Shown here in pieces: positions 24,263-34,100 of a stretch of DNA of 37,769 nt. Origin of the DNA: Bacteroidaceae bacterium (GTDB taxonomy: Bacteria > Bacteroidota > Bacteroidia > Bacteroidales > Bacteroidaceae); the NCBI GenBank assembly GCA_017933995.1, contig JAGBKI010000011.1, positions 1 through 37,769 on the forward strand, read 5' to 3'. Under the pieces are notes generated by a model. The model was not told the DNA's origin. It searched no databases and saw nothing but the letters and a program-made list of their open reading frames with translations. Positions within the stretch are counted from its first letter, which is position 1. Each line of letters starts with the position of its first letter. The position numbers and the translations under genes are program-made.

Positions 24263-24683
24263 TTTGCTTTTTCTTTCCCTTTCCCCCAGAGAGGGATCTG
24301 CACAGGAGTTGTTCCCTGCGGAAGAGGGGGATAACGTCCGGCTGTCGACCTTGATAGAAACCCCAAGGCTCTCTGTGAGCGGTATACTCATCCTTTTTCA
24401 CGGTGCGGACGGCTTGGTAAAAGGCAGCCTCATCAATGAGTTCGGTCTATCGTTCCTTGATTTCGTTTTCGACACGCGGAAAGAAAGAGTGAAGTTGCTA
24501 CACATGGCAAAGATGGCAGACAAGTGGTATATCCGCAAGGTGCTGAAGCGCGATTTGCGGACGCTTATGGGTTTGCTGGCAAGTAGATGCGATGTCTACA
24601 AGAACGAACGCTTTGATATAAGTTACAAGTTCCAACCGCTCATGGATAAGGAGACCGACAGCCCCGACGGAGAACAGAAATGA
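24213..24683 (+). CDS. Small secreted hypothetical protein downstream of the LolA-like gene
   Basis: A protein of up to 156 residues with an N-terminal hydrophobic stretch ending in an export-like site (CVSLLFLSLSPREGSAQ). The real start could be 24213 or the second ATG at 24225; both lie inside the LolA-like gene in another frame. The remainder (VSGILILFHGADGLVKGSLI; YIRKVLKRDLRTLM; FDISYKFQPL) has no domain I can name. By position it could match the small outer-membrane lipoprotein (DUF3261-type) that follows LolA-like and MMPL genes in other APE clusters, but no lipobox is obvious. Its stop overlaps the next start (ATGA). Confidence 0.7.
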   Translation: MLRPMCRFQRACLACVSLLFLSLSPREGSAQELFPAEEGDNVRLSTLIETPRLSVSGILILFHGADGLVKGSLINEFGLSFLDFVFDTRKERVKLLHMAKMADKWYIRKVLKRDLRTLMGLLASRCDVYKNERFDISYKFQPLMDKETDSPDGEQK

Positions 24684-26182
24684 TGCAGAACACAACAGCA
24701 CAGAAAGAATGCCTCCGTGCAAGAGGCATCTGCGTAATAATACCTGTATACAACAATGCAGGAACTATCCGTCGCGTCATAGAAGAAACCCTTGTTCAAT
24801 GCAGTGACGTTATTGTCGTGAATGACGGGAGTACAGACGGTACGGCCCAAATTCTCCGCCAGATGGAAGGGATATGCTTGGTGGAATACGGACGTAACCG
24901 GGGTAAAGGCCATGCCTTGAAAGTAGGTTTCAGAAAAGCGTTGGATATGGGCTTCTCGTTTGCAATAACATTAGATGCCGACGCGCAGCACTTCCCGTCC
25001 GACATACCACGTTTTCTGGAGGCTAACAGAAAGCACCCTTCAGCGCTTATTGTGGGCGAAAGGAGTCTTGAAGGCGTTAAGAGGAGCAAAGGGAGCAGTT
25101 TTGCCAATAAATTCTCAAACTTCTGGTTTTGTCTACAGACTGGGAAAAGGCTGCGGGACACGCAGACGGGTTTCCGCCTCTATCCTTTGCGGCGGATACC
25201 GTGGCTCTCTTTCCTTACATCACAGTATGAAGCGGAACTGGAATTGCTTGTATTCTCCTCGTGGCACGGCATAGAGATACATGCCGTGCCGATAAAGGTC
25301 TATTATCCCCCTACGGAGGAGCGCGTGTCCCATTTCCGTCCGTTCAGGGACTTTATGCGCATTTCGCTGTTGAACGTCGTCTTGTGTTTCCTTGCCGTTG
25401 TGTATGGTTTGCCTTTGCGGATATGTCGGGGCGCTTTGCGCCTGTTGCGCACGGGGCTGTCTTTGTTGTTTTTCTTGTTCTTTATGTGCATGGTGATAAC
25501 GCCATTCGTTTGGATCTATGTAAAGACTGCAAGAGCCTCCGAGCGCAGGACTTATAATGTTCACAGGGTTATTTATTACGTATCCCGGTTTATCATGTTC
25601 TGTACGGGAATTCCGGGTACGGACTTTATGTATAAGGTTTCACCAAAGGTGGACTTTAGCCGTCCGTGTGTTATCGTCTGCAACCACCAGTCACACTTGG
25701 ATCTTATTTGCCAATTGGTTTTTACTCCCCGTATAGTATTCCTTACGAACGATTGGGTCTGGAAAAATCCTTTCTATGGTTTCTTGATAAGATCGGCAGA
25801 ATATCTTCCCGTCCGTGACGGCATTGAGCGTCTGATGCCCCAACTGTCGGAACTCGTAAAGCGTGGCTATAGCATCGCCGTATACCCAGAAGGAACGCGG
25901 TCGGAGACTTGCGAGATAGGCCGCTTCCATAAAGGTGCGTTTTATATCGCGCAGGAGCTGGGAATAGACATCCTGCCGATGGTCGTTTATGGCACGGGGC
26001 GTGTCTTGCCAAAGAAAGCGCATCTGTTGAACAAGGGTGTGCTTTACACAGAAGTAGCCGCCCCGCTTCCTTACGATGAATTGCTGCGGATGGGCAACAA
26101 CGGAAAGCAGGCCTCTGCGCTGCGAAAATGGTATATAAATAGGTATGAAGAGATCAGCAACAGGATAGAGCGCTATGCATAG
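24680..26182 (+). CDS. GT2 glycosyltransferase fused to a PlsC-type acyltransferase
   Basis: A 500-residue membrane-associated fusion. Residues about 17-230 are a GT-A glycosyltransferase family 2 domain of the dolichol-phosphate-mannose-synthase kind: CVIIPVYNNAGTI, VNDGSTDGT (Asp49, Asp53), and the metal motif LDADAQH (Asp99, Asp101). Hydrophobic helices occupy about 228-246 and 258-280. Residues about 295-495 are a lysophosphatidic-acid-type acyltransferase with N335-H336-x4-D341 (CNHQSHLDL) and YPEGTRSE (403-409). One protein could thus glycosylate and acylate a lipid acceptor. Base composition is visibly lower in GC than in the flanks. It overlaps both neighbours. Confidence 0.92.
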   Translation: MMQNTTAQKECLRARGICVIIPVYNNAGTIRRVIEETLVQCSDVIVVNDGSTDGTAQILRQMEGICLVEYGRNRGKGHALKVGFRKALDMGFSFAITLDADAQHFPSDIPRFLEANRKHPSALIVGERSLEGVKRSKGSSFANKFSNFWFCLQTGKRLRDTQTGFRLYPLRRIPWLSFLTSQYEAELELLVFSSWHGIEIHAVPIKVYYPPTEERVSHFRPFRDFMRISLLNVVLCFLAVVYGLPLRICRGALRLLRTGLSLLFFLFFMCMVITPFVWIYVKTARASERRTYNVHRVIYYVSRFIMFCTGIPGTDFMYKVSPKVDFSRPCVIVCNHQSHLDLICQLVFTPRIVFLTNDWVWKNPFYGFLIRSAEYLPVRDGIERLMPQLSELVKRGYSIAVYPEGTRSETCEIGRFHKGAFYIAQELGIDILPMVVYGTGRVLPKKAHLLNKGVLYTEVAAPLPYDELLRMGNNGKQASALRKWYINRYEEISNRIERYA

Positions 26183-27683
26183 GAAGAAGGTCGTAATCAT
26201 TGGGAGCGGTTTGGGTGGTCTCTCTTGTGGCGTAATTTTGGCCAAGAACGGTTTTCACGTCACGGTTCTTGAGAAAGAGTCGCAAATAGGAGGGTGCCTG
26301 CAATGCTTCACCCGCTGTGGTGCCAAGTTCGAGACAGGTATGCACTTTATCGGCAGTGCAAGGAAAGGCCAGACTTTACACCGCTTCTTGAACTATTTGG
26401 AGGTTTTCGATGACATCCGTTTGTCTCCGCTGGACGCCTCTGGGTATGATGTGGTGTCTCTTGGTGGGGAAAAATATCGCTTTGCAAATGGCAGGGAAGG
26501 CTTTATCGACCAGATGTCTGCATATTTCCCTCGCCAGCGTGACAACCTGTGCAAGTATTTTGATTTAGTGGGGCAGGTCGCCCATGCGTCTTCCTTGCAT
26601 TCCCTAAACGACGTTGAGTCCGACGCTGTGATAAACACGAAGTATCAAATGCGTTCCATCAACGCCGTTATTGAGGAGGTCATCAGCGACCCGCTACTGG
26701 CAAAGGTTCTGGTGGGCAACCTGCCCTTATATGCGGCAGAGCGCGACAAGACGCCTTTCTCCACTCACGCGTTTATCATGGACTTCTACAACCAGAGCGC
26801 GTTCCGCATTGTCGGGGGCAGTGACGCTGTAGCAGTGTCTATGAGGAAGACGATAGAACGGTATGGGGGTAGCGTCTTTACGCGCAGGAAGGCGACCCGT
26901 ATTGTTTGCGTTGAAACAAATGCCGTCGGGGTCGAAGTGGGTGGCGGAGACTTTCTGCCTGCGGATTATGTCATATCCGACGCACATCCGTTGCGGACGT
27001 TAGAACTCATAGAATCTCCCATAATCCGTCCCGCATACCGCCGTCGGTTGCAGGCTATCCCACAGACAGTCGGCGGTTTCTCCGTTTATTTGGATTTCAA
27101 GGCCGACACGTTGCCGTATATGAACTATAATTATTACGGTTATAGCGGGAACACCCCATGGGGTTGCGAAAACTATGACGGAAAGAGCTGGCCGCAGGGT
27201 TTTTTGTATATGCATTTTTGTGACAGGATGCCAATGCGTTATGCGAACTCTGGCGTAATCCTATCCTATATGCGTATGGAGGAGCTGAAGCCATGGTTCG
27301 GAACGTCTGTTGGCCATCGGGGCGATAGTTATAACAAGTTCAAAGAAGAGAAAGCGGAGTCACTCCTGGATTCCTTGGAACGCCATTTTCCTGGAACGAG
27401 GTCTTGCATCAATACCTACTACACGTCTACACCTTTGACGTATTTGGATTATACGGGAACAGAAGGCGGTTCTTTGTATGGCGTTGTTAAGGATGTCACG
27501 GCCGGACCGGCCTACCGCGTGTCCCACAGGACAAGAATCCCCAACGTCCTTCAAGCCGGGCAGAACATAAATTCCCATGGAATGTTAGGCGTTTTGGTCG
27601 GTACGATAGTGGCTTGCAGCGAGATACTCACGGCTCAAAAGATTTTAAATCAGATTGCAGAAGCAAACGAAGAGAATGGCTAA
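26175..27683 (+). CDS. CrtI/CrtISO-like FAD-dependent oxidoreductase 1
   Basis: A 502-residue flavoprotein of the phytoene desaturase/carotenoid isomerase/retinol saturase group. The dinucleotide-binding motif is VVIIGSGLGGLSCG (GxGxxG at 10-15), followed by the E-K-E-S-Q-I-G-G block and GMHFIGS, and it ends with a FAD-binding segment (NVLQAGQNINSHGMLGVLVG). Members act on conjugated polyenes: desaturation, cis/trans isomerisation or saturation. In an APE operon the obvious substrate is the aryl polyene, but no reaction can be assigned. It overlaps the previous gene by 8 nt and is followed by a paralogue; the two are recognisably similar along their length but clearly diverged. Confidence 0.88.
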   Translation: MHRKKVVIIGSGLGGLSCGVILAKNGFHVTVLEKESQIGGCLQCFTRCGAKFETGMHFIGSARKGQTLHRFLNYLEVFDDIRLSPLDASGYDVVSLGGEKYRFANGREGFIDQMSAYFPRQRDNLCKYFDLVGQVAHASSLHSLNDVESDAVINTKYQMRSINAVIEEVISDPLLAKVLVGNLPLYAAERDKTPFSTHAFIMDFYNQSAFRIVGGSDAVAVSMRKTIERYGGSVFTRRKATRIVCVETNAVGVEVGGGDFLPADYVISDAHPLRTLELIESPIIRPAYRRRLQAIPQTVGGFSVYLDFKADTLPYMNYNYYGYSGNTPWGCENYDGKSWPQGFLYMHFCDRMPMRYANSGVILSYMRMEELKPWFGTSVGHRGDSYNKFKEEKAESLLDSLERHFPGTRSCINTYYTSTPLTYLDYTGTEGGSLYGVVKDVTAGPAYRVSHRTRIPNVLQAGQNINSHGMLGVLVGTIVACSEILTAQKILNQIAEANEENG

Positions 27684-29187
27684 AAAAGTTGTCATAATAG
27701 GAGCGGGGCTCGGCGGCCTCTTCACTGGAGCTATACTGGCGAAAGAGGGTTTCGAGGTGACGCTGTTAGAAAAGAACTCGACAATAGGCGGAGGTCTACA
27801 AACCTTTAGCCGTTTTGGAGAGGACTTCGATACAGGTATGCACATCATAGGAGGGATGGCTGAAGGCGGCACTGTGAACCGCATCTGCAAGTATTTAGGC
27901 ATTCTTGACCAGATAAAGTTGCAGGAGGTTGATGACGGATGCACGGCGCGGCTTTATTATCTGGAGGACAATGCATCCTATGAGGTGGCGAAAGGCAAGG
28001 AGGGGTTCGTCGTTTCGCTGGCGCGCTATTTCCCTGACGAGCAGGAGGCACTGCAAAACTATGTGGAGGCAATCTTCAACCTTGCTGGGCAAGTAGACTT
28101 GTTCAACCTTCGTCCTTCTGACGGTCGGCTGACCCTCTACACCCATTCCGAGGAATTCCTGATGGCGGCGGACGAGTTTATCGCGAAGTATGTCGGCAAT
28201 GCCAAGTTGCGCAGCATTCTTGCTTATATGAATCCGCTTTACGGCGGCTACGCTGGGCGAACACCCGCATACATCCATGCGATAATCAGCGCGCTTTATA
28301 TTAACGGAACAAGCCGTTTCGTGGGGGGGAGTTCTCGTTTTGCGGAAGTATTAAAGGACTTCATACAGAGCCGTGGTGGGCGTGTTCTTGCCAGTGAGAG
28401 GGTTGAATGGGTCGAGGTTCGGGAACGCAACGTGGAATATGTCCAGACATCCAAGGGACGGTGCTTCCAGGCCGACTATTATATCTCGGCAATCCATCCT
28501 TGCGCCTTGCTGGGATTAACGGACGAGAAGGCGTTTCCCAAGATATACCGCAACCGCCTTAACAGCATTCCCAACGCTTATTCGGCGTTCTCTTTGTTTA
28601 TCAAGCTCAAGGCCGATACATTTCCGTATATGAACTATTCGGAGTTCTACATGACACGTTATTCGGACGTATGGAGCTTCGGCGATGTTGGTAAACCCTG
28701 GCCGTTGGGCTTCCTCTTGATGACTCCTCCTGTTGAAGGGCAGGGCGCTTTTAGCAGTAAAGTCCTTGTGATGGCTCCGATGCCTTTCGAGTTCGTCCGG
28801 CAATGGGAGAACACGACCGTCGGCAAGCGCGGCGAGGGTTATCTACACTGGAAGGAACAGCAGGCTGCCGAACTGCTGCAACATATCGAGCATATCCATC
28901 CAGGTTTCAGCGCGTGCGTCGAGCGCATTAACACGGCCTCGCCGCTCACTATCCGTGACTTCTATGCGGTCAAGGAGGGTAGCATTTCCGGTTTCAGCAA
29001 AGATTGCCGCAACATCACGCTGTCGCAACTTCCGGTGGCCACAAAAGCCCGCAACTTGCTGCTGACCGGGCAGAATAACCAACTGCACGGATTTTGTGGC
29101 GTTCCGCTGACGGCTATCACGACTTGCGAAGCCATTTTGGGCGCTAATTATGTCATAAACAAGATAAACGGATGTACAGATTTTTAA
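27676..29187 (+). CDS. CrtI/CrtISO-like FAD-dependent oxidoreductase 2
   Basis: A 503-residue paralogue of the preceding gene product. It has VVIIGAGLGGLFTGAIL, LLEKNSTIGGGLQTFSRFGE, DTGMHIIGGMAEG and the C-terminal FAD motif NLLLTGQNNQLHGFCGVPLT. I chose the ATG at 27676, which overlaps the previous stop by 8 nt and puts the dinucleotide motif at the usual distance from the N-terminus; the ATG at 27655 is less likely. Two adjacent members of this family may act one after the other or as a heteromer on the polyene chain. Confidence 0.88.
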   Translation: MAKKVVIIGAGLGGLFTGAILAKEGFEVTLLEKNSTIGGGLQTFSRFGEDFDTGMHIIGGMAEGGTVNRICKYLGILDQIKLQEVDDGCTARLYYLEDNASYEVAKGKEGFVVSLARYFPDEQEALQNYVEAIFNLAGQVDLFNLRPSDGRLTLYTHSEEFLMAADEFIAKYVGNAKLRSILAYMNPLYGGYAGRTPAYIHAIISALYINGTSRFVGGSSRFAEVLKDFIQSRGGRVLASERVEWVEVRERNVEYVQTSKGRCFQADYYISAIHPCALLGLTDEKAFPKIYRNRLNSIPNAYSAFSLFIKLKADTFPYMNYSEFYMTRYSDVWSFGDVGKPWPLGFLLMTPPVEGQGAFSSKVLVMAPMPFEFVRQWENTTVGKRGEGYLHWKEQQAAELLQHIEHIHPGFSACVERINTASPLTIRDFYAVKEGSISGFSKDCRNITLSQLPVATKARNLLLTGQNNQLHGFCGVPLTAITTCEAILGANYVINKINGCTDF

Positions 29188-30020
29188 TAAAAGTCTTTTT
29201 ATTCTTGGGCTTTTGGCCCTTGGCTGTCTTCCCGCAGATAAACATCTGGAGCGGGACGGAGACAAGGAAAAACGTCGAGCTTACCCCCTATCTGGTGTCC
29301 GACTCTGGCGCAAAGGCTGTCATCGTCTGCCCAGGAGGCAGCTACTTTTGGCATGATATTGAGACTGAAGGACACGGTGTAGCCAGGTGGCTCCAGTCCG
29401 AGGGCATTGCGGCTTTTGTGCTCAATTACCGCACGGCCTATGTCCCGGCCTATGTATCCCGCTTCCGCTTGCTGTTCAGGGGAAACCGATACCCCGATCC
29501 GCAGGACGACCTCCGTCAGGCGCTACGCTACGTGAGACAGCATGCCGATGTCTTCCGCATTGACCCGGAAAAGGTCGGGGCGATGGGTTTTTCGGCAGGA
29601 GGGCACCTGGTGATGTCGGTGGTAGAACTTTTCGGGCAGGAGGACTGGCCTGCGTTTGTCGTGCCAGTTTACCCCGTGGTAACGATGAGCGCCGATTGCG
29701 TCCATAAGCGTTCCCGGCGTGGGTTGCTGGGCGACTCGCGGGTAAAGAACCGCGATTTGCGCGACCTCCTTTCTCTGGAAAAGCACGTCAGGAGCGGTTT
29801 TCCGCCGGTTTTTTTGATAAACTGCAAGGACGACCCGGTCGTAGACTATTGTAATTCCGTTTTGCTGGACGCTGCACTAACGGCTGCCGCTGTACCCCAT
29901 AAATATTTCCTATACGACACGGGTGGCCACGGCTTTGGCGCGAGCGATGAAAAAGGAACAAAGGAAAGCCGCCAATGGAAAAAAGAATTCTTGGCATGGC
30001 TTGACGAATTATATAAATAA
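29172..30020 (+). CDS. Exported alpha/beta-hydrolase (esterase)
   Basis: A 282-residue serine hydrolase of the acetyl-esterase/BD-FAE type. An N-terminal hydrophobic stretch (MYRFLIKVFLFLGFWPLAVF) is a signal peptide or anchor, so it acts in the envelope. The oxyanion region is VIVCPGGSYFW, the nucleophile elbow is GFSAGGH (Ser141), and the acid and His are in INCKDDPVVDY (Asp221) and GGHGFG (His253). It could trim or transfer an acyl group on the exported polyene lipid. It overlaps the previous gene by 16 nt. The preferred substrate is unknown. Confidence 0.88.
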   Translation: MYRFLIKVFLFLGFWPLAVFPQINIWSGTETRKNVELTPYLVSDSGAKAVIVCPGGSYFWHDIETEGHGVARWLQSEGIAAFVLNYRTAYVPAYVSRFRLLFRGNRYPDPQDDLRQALRYVRQHADVFRIDPEKVGAMGFSAGGHLVMSVVELFGQEDWPAFVVPVYPVVTMSADCVHKRSRRGLLGDSRVKNRDLRDLLSLEKHVRSGFPPVFLINCKDDPVVDYCNSVLLDAALTAAAVPHKYFLYDTGGHGFGASDEKGTKESRQWKKEFLAWLDELYK

Positions 30021-30026
30021 AAACTG

Positions 30027-31172
30027 ATGAGCAACAGCCGTTTTGACGACATCCGGCCATACCGCGACGACGAAATCCCGTCAGCGATGTGCCGCATTGC
30101 GGAGAGCGAGAGTTTTCCGCTAATAGCCTCTTACGTTTTTCCCGACATGCCCCTGGAGTCGGCGGCGCGGACGGTAAAGGGATATGCCACGATACGCGAG
30201 TTCCAGCACGATGCCATGCGGCGCGTGAACGAACAAGTCATAGCCCGCAGCATCTCCGAACTGTCGTATTCTGGCGTGGATGCTCTCTCGCCGGGAGTGC
30301 CTTACCTTTTTGTCTCCAACCATCGCGACATAGTATTGGACTCTTGCCTGCTACAGTATATCCTTGTGGAGAACGGGCTTGAGACCACCGAAATTACTTT
30401 CGGTGCGAACTTGATGATGAACCCGCTGGTCATTGACATCGGCAAGGCCAACAAGATGTTCCGTGTGGAGCGCCCGAGTGCGAATATAAAGGAATTCTAC
30501 CGCTCGTCGCTGCATCTGTCGGAATACATCAGGGAGAGTGTGACGCAGCGCGGGGAGTCTGTATGGATTGCTCAACGAAACGGACGGACGAAGGACGGTA
30601 AGGACCTGACAGACCAGGGGCTGATAAAAATGTTTTGCCTAAGCGAGCGCAAGGATAAGGTTAAAGCGCTTGCAGATCTGAACATCGTGCCCGTCTCCGT
30701 GTCCTATGAGTGGGAGCCTTGCGACGTGCTGAAGGCGCTCGAACGCTATGATTCGCTTGCCGGCCCCTATGTGAAGAAACCCGGCGAAGATCTCAACAGT
30801 ATCCTTACGGGTATTCTGTCCGAGAAGGGACGGGTGCATTTCCACGTTTGCAAGCCGCTGTCCGCCACCGAACTGTCCGCGCTCGGCAGTGAGGCGGACA
30901 GCGAATACCACCGTTTGGTGGCAGCTTTGATTGATAAGAGGATAAACGCGACCTACCGCCTCTACCCGAACAACTACATCGCCCACGATTTGCTCTATGG
31001 CGATGCGGCTTTCAAGTCCATGTACAACGAGGGGCAGCGCGCCCGCTTCCTCGCTCACATGGAAACGCTTGCGGGAAGTGGGCGGACGGACGGAAAGCGG
31101 CAGCGGGACATCTTCCTCGGCATTTACGCCAACCCCATAGAGAGCAAAGGGCTTACAGAATCCATAAAATAA
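30027..31172 (+). CDS. Glycerophospholipid-type acyltransferase, divergent motif
   Basis: A 381-residue acyltransferase of the PlsC/PlsB superfamily. The core is YLFVSNHRDIVLDSCLLQYI, where the usual N-H-x4-D has one extra residue between His99 and Asp105. The segment normally reading E-G-T-R appears as WIAQRNGRTKDGKD. Such variants are known to me in uncharacterised Bacteroidetes proteins. No signal peptide; it is probably peripheral to the inner membrane. It follows the esterase gene by 6 nt and precedes the large exporter fusion by 10 nt. Confidence 0.8.
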   Translation: MSNSRFDDIRPYRDDEIPSAMCRIAESESFPLIASYVFPDMPLESAARTVKGYATIREFQHDAMRRVNEQVIARSISELSYSGVDALSPGVPYLFVSNHRDIVLDSCLLQYILVENGLETTEITFGANLMMNPLVIDIGKANKMFRVERPSANIKEFYRSSLHLSEYIRESVTQRGESVWIAQRNGRTKDGKDLTDQGLIKMFCLSERKDKVKALADLNIVPVSVSYEWEPCDVLKALERYDSLAGPYVKKPGEDLNSILTGILSEKGRVHFHVCKPLSATELSALGSEADSEYHRLVAALIDKRINATYRLYPNNYIAHDLLYGDAAFKSMYNEGQRARFLAHMETLAGSGRTDGKRQRDIFLGIYANPIESKGLTESIK

Positions 31173-31182
31173 TGCGTTCGGG

Positions 31183-34100
31183 ATGAGTGCGCTTTTCATA
31201 AACATATACGGCTACCTGCGCGGGCGTCCTCTGTTGAGGGTGCTTTCGCTGCTCGTGGTTACAGTCCTAATGGTGTTGCTGCTGTTCAAGCAGAACTACC
31301 GGGAGGATATTTCCGAGTTCCTGCCGCTGTCGGGCAAATACCGGGATGCGCTGAACGTGTATCAAGGCATATCCGGCGCAGACCGCATCATCATTATGTT
31401 CCAGCAAGATGGCTCTTCCGCCTCCTCGGCCGACACTGTCGTGAAAGCGATGGAGCTGTTCGAGTCGCGTTTTCCCGCTGTCTGCGGGGAGGAGGCCGCC
31501 TGTCGGCTGACAGCGCAGGTGGACCTTGAGCGCTACTCCAGACTTGCCGGGTTTGTGTACGGGCATATCCCGTATTTCTTGGAGGAGGCGGACTATGCGC
31601 GGCTCGATTCTTTATTGGCCGATGCGGACTACATACCCAGGCGGCTGGCCAACGACAAGCAGATGTTGATGTCGCCTACCTCGGGGCTGTTTGCCGCAAA
31701 CGTCGGGCGCGACCCGCTCGAAGCCTTTACGCCAGTGGTGGCCGCCCTACAGCCGATGGCCGACGGGCTTGACTATGAACTTTACGACGGCTACGTGTTT
31801 TCGCCGGATATGGAGCATGGACTGCTGATGTTCTCCTCGCCCTACGGGGCAAGTGAAACGGAGGAGAACGCGAAGCTGCTGGAACAGCTGGAGGCACTGG
31901 CGGGCGAGGTCGGGCAGGTTTTCCCGAATGTCAGCGTGCGTTTTGTCGGCGCGCCAGTCATTGCCGTGGGAAATTCCTTGCAAATAAAGAAGGACAGCCT
32001 CGTTTCGGTTTCTCTGGCTGTACTGCTTATTGTTGTTTTGCTGTTCGCCGTCTTCAGGAATGTCCGAAACATCCTGCTTATCGTGGTTTCGATTGCCTGG
32101 GGGTGGCTGTTTGCAATGGGCGCTCTGGCTTTGTTGCGCGACAATGTTTCTGTAATCGTTGTCGGAATCTCATCCGTGATTATCGGCATTGCCATCAACT
32201 ACCCGCTACACCTCATTGCGCATTTGAGCCACACGCCCGACGTGAAGTCCGCGCTGAAGGAAATAGTTTCTCCCCTGCTCATCGGAAACATCACCACCGT
32301 AGGCGCGTTCTTGGCGTTGGTGCCGCTAAAGTCTGTAGCCTTGCAGGACTTGGGCCTATTCAGTTCTTTCCTTTTGATAGGAACGATTTTGTTCGTTCTT
32401 TTATATCTTCCCCATCTTGTCAGGGCCACCCGAAAACAGGAGGAGGGCGGTGTGGCGTTTTCCCGCATAGCCGACAAGTCTTTTGAGGGCAGCCGCGCTT
32501 TGGTGTGGCTGGTGCTTGTTCTAACATGCGTCTTCGGATATTTCAGCTTCTCCACGTCTTTCGATGCCAACATCAACCACATCAACTACATGACTGCCGA
32601 ACAGCGTGCGGACATGGCTTATCTGCAAGAGACCATGACGAATGCGCGCGATCAGCAAACGGTTTACGTCGTGTCCAGCGATACCTCGTTCGACGCTGCC
32701 GTGGCGCGGAGCGAGGGCATGCAGCCCTTGCTCCGGGCAATGGTGGACGAGCGGCGCGCCTCCGAGGTCAAGTGCTGCCACCGCTTTGTCCTTTCCGCGC
32801 AGGAACAAGGGCGCAGGCTCCTCCGCTGGCGCTCGTTTGTTGATCGCTATGGGGAGCGGCTGGAGCGGGAAGTGCGCAGTGCTGCCTTGGCAGAGGGCTT
32901 CGCCGAGTCTTCCTTTGACGACTTTTATGCCCTGCTTGGAAGGGACTTTGAGGTGATGCCACCCGACTCTTTCGCGTCGTTATATGCTTCGGCCTTTTCG
33001 AATTTTGTCGTAGCTGATTCGGCCAACGGGCGGTTCCACATCGTGACGCAGCTACAAGCCGCCCCGTCCGCCCTCCTTTCGCTGGAGCAGCGCGTGGACA
33101 CGGCGTCGGCAGGCGTGTACGCTTTCGACGTGGCAGGAATGAACTCCTCCATCGCAGCGAGCATTTCCGACGATTTCAATTACATCGGCTGGGCTTGCGG
33201 CTTGATTGTGTTCCTTTTCCTGTGGTTCTCCTTCGGCAACATAGAGCTGGTCATGCTGTCTTTTCTGCCTATGGCTGTCAGCTGGGTGTGGATCCTGGGC
33301 ATTATGGCGCTGTTCCATATTCAGTTCAACGTGGTTAATGTCATTCTGGCTACGTTCATTTTCGGTCAGGGCGACGACTATACCATTTTCATGACCGAGG
33401 GCAGCCAGTATGAGTATGCCTATCAGCGCAAGATGCTGACCTCTTATCGGAGCAGCATTTTCGTGTCGGCCTTGATCATGTTCATCGGAATGGGCACGCT
33501 CATTCTTGCCCGCCACCCTGCGCTCCACTCCTTGGGCGAAGTGACCATCGTCGGTATGTTCTCGGTCGTGCTGATGGCTTTCCTGTTCCCGCCGCTCATC
33601 TTCAAGTGGCTGGTATACAGGCGCGGGGAGGAACGACGACGCCCGCTCACGTTGTCGGCCTTTGCCAATACCGTCTTCTGTGGCTTCGTGTTCTTTTTGC
33701 AATTGGCTTTAGCTTATATTGTTGGCTTCGCCCTTTTGGGCGTGTTGCGCCCCACCGTCGCGCGGCGCAGGAAGTTTCGCCGCTTGGTGAACCGCTGCTT
33801 CCGTCTGGATATGGCCAGCACGCCACGCATAAGGTTCTGCTTACAGAACGAGTACGCCGAGAACTTTTCCCGCCCAGCGGTAGTCATCTGTAACCACCAG
33901 TCGTTCCTGGACACAGCCTATCTGATGGCCCTCTCGCCCAACATCGCGATCGTGGCCAATGAGGGTGCGGGCAACAACGTCTTTATTCGGCAAATCTTCA
34001 AGTGGCTGGACTATTACATCATCCCCAAAGACGGCGTGCCCGCAGACAGTCCGCTTGACGCGCTAAGCCCTGAAGGGCGCTGCGTGGTGTTCTTTCCTGA

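Noticed and set aside
26175-29187. Carotenoid biosynthesis locus
   Set aside because: The two CrtI-like proteins lack any accompanying phytoene synthase, cyclase or isoprenoid gene; the surrounding genes are polyketide genes.
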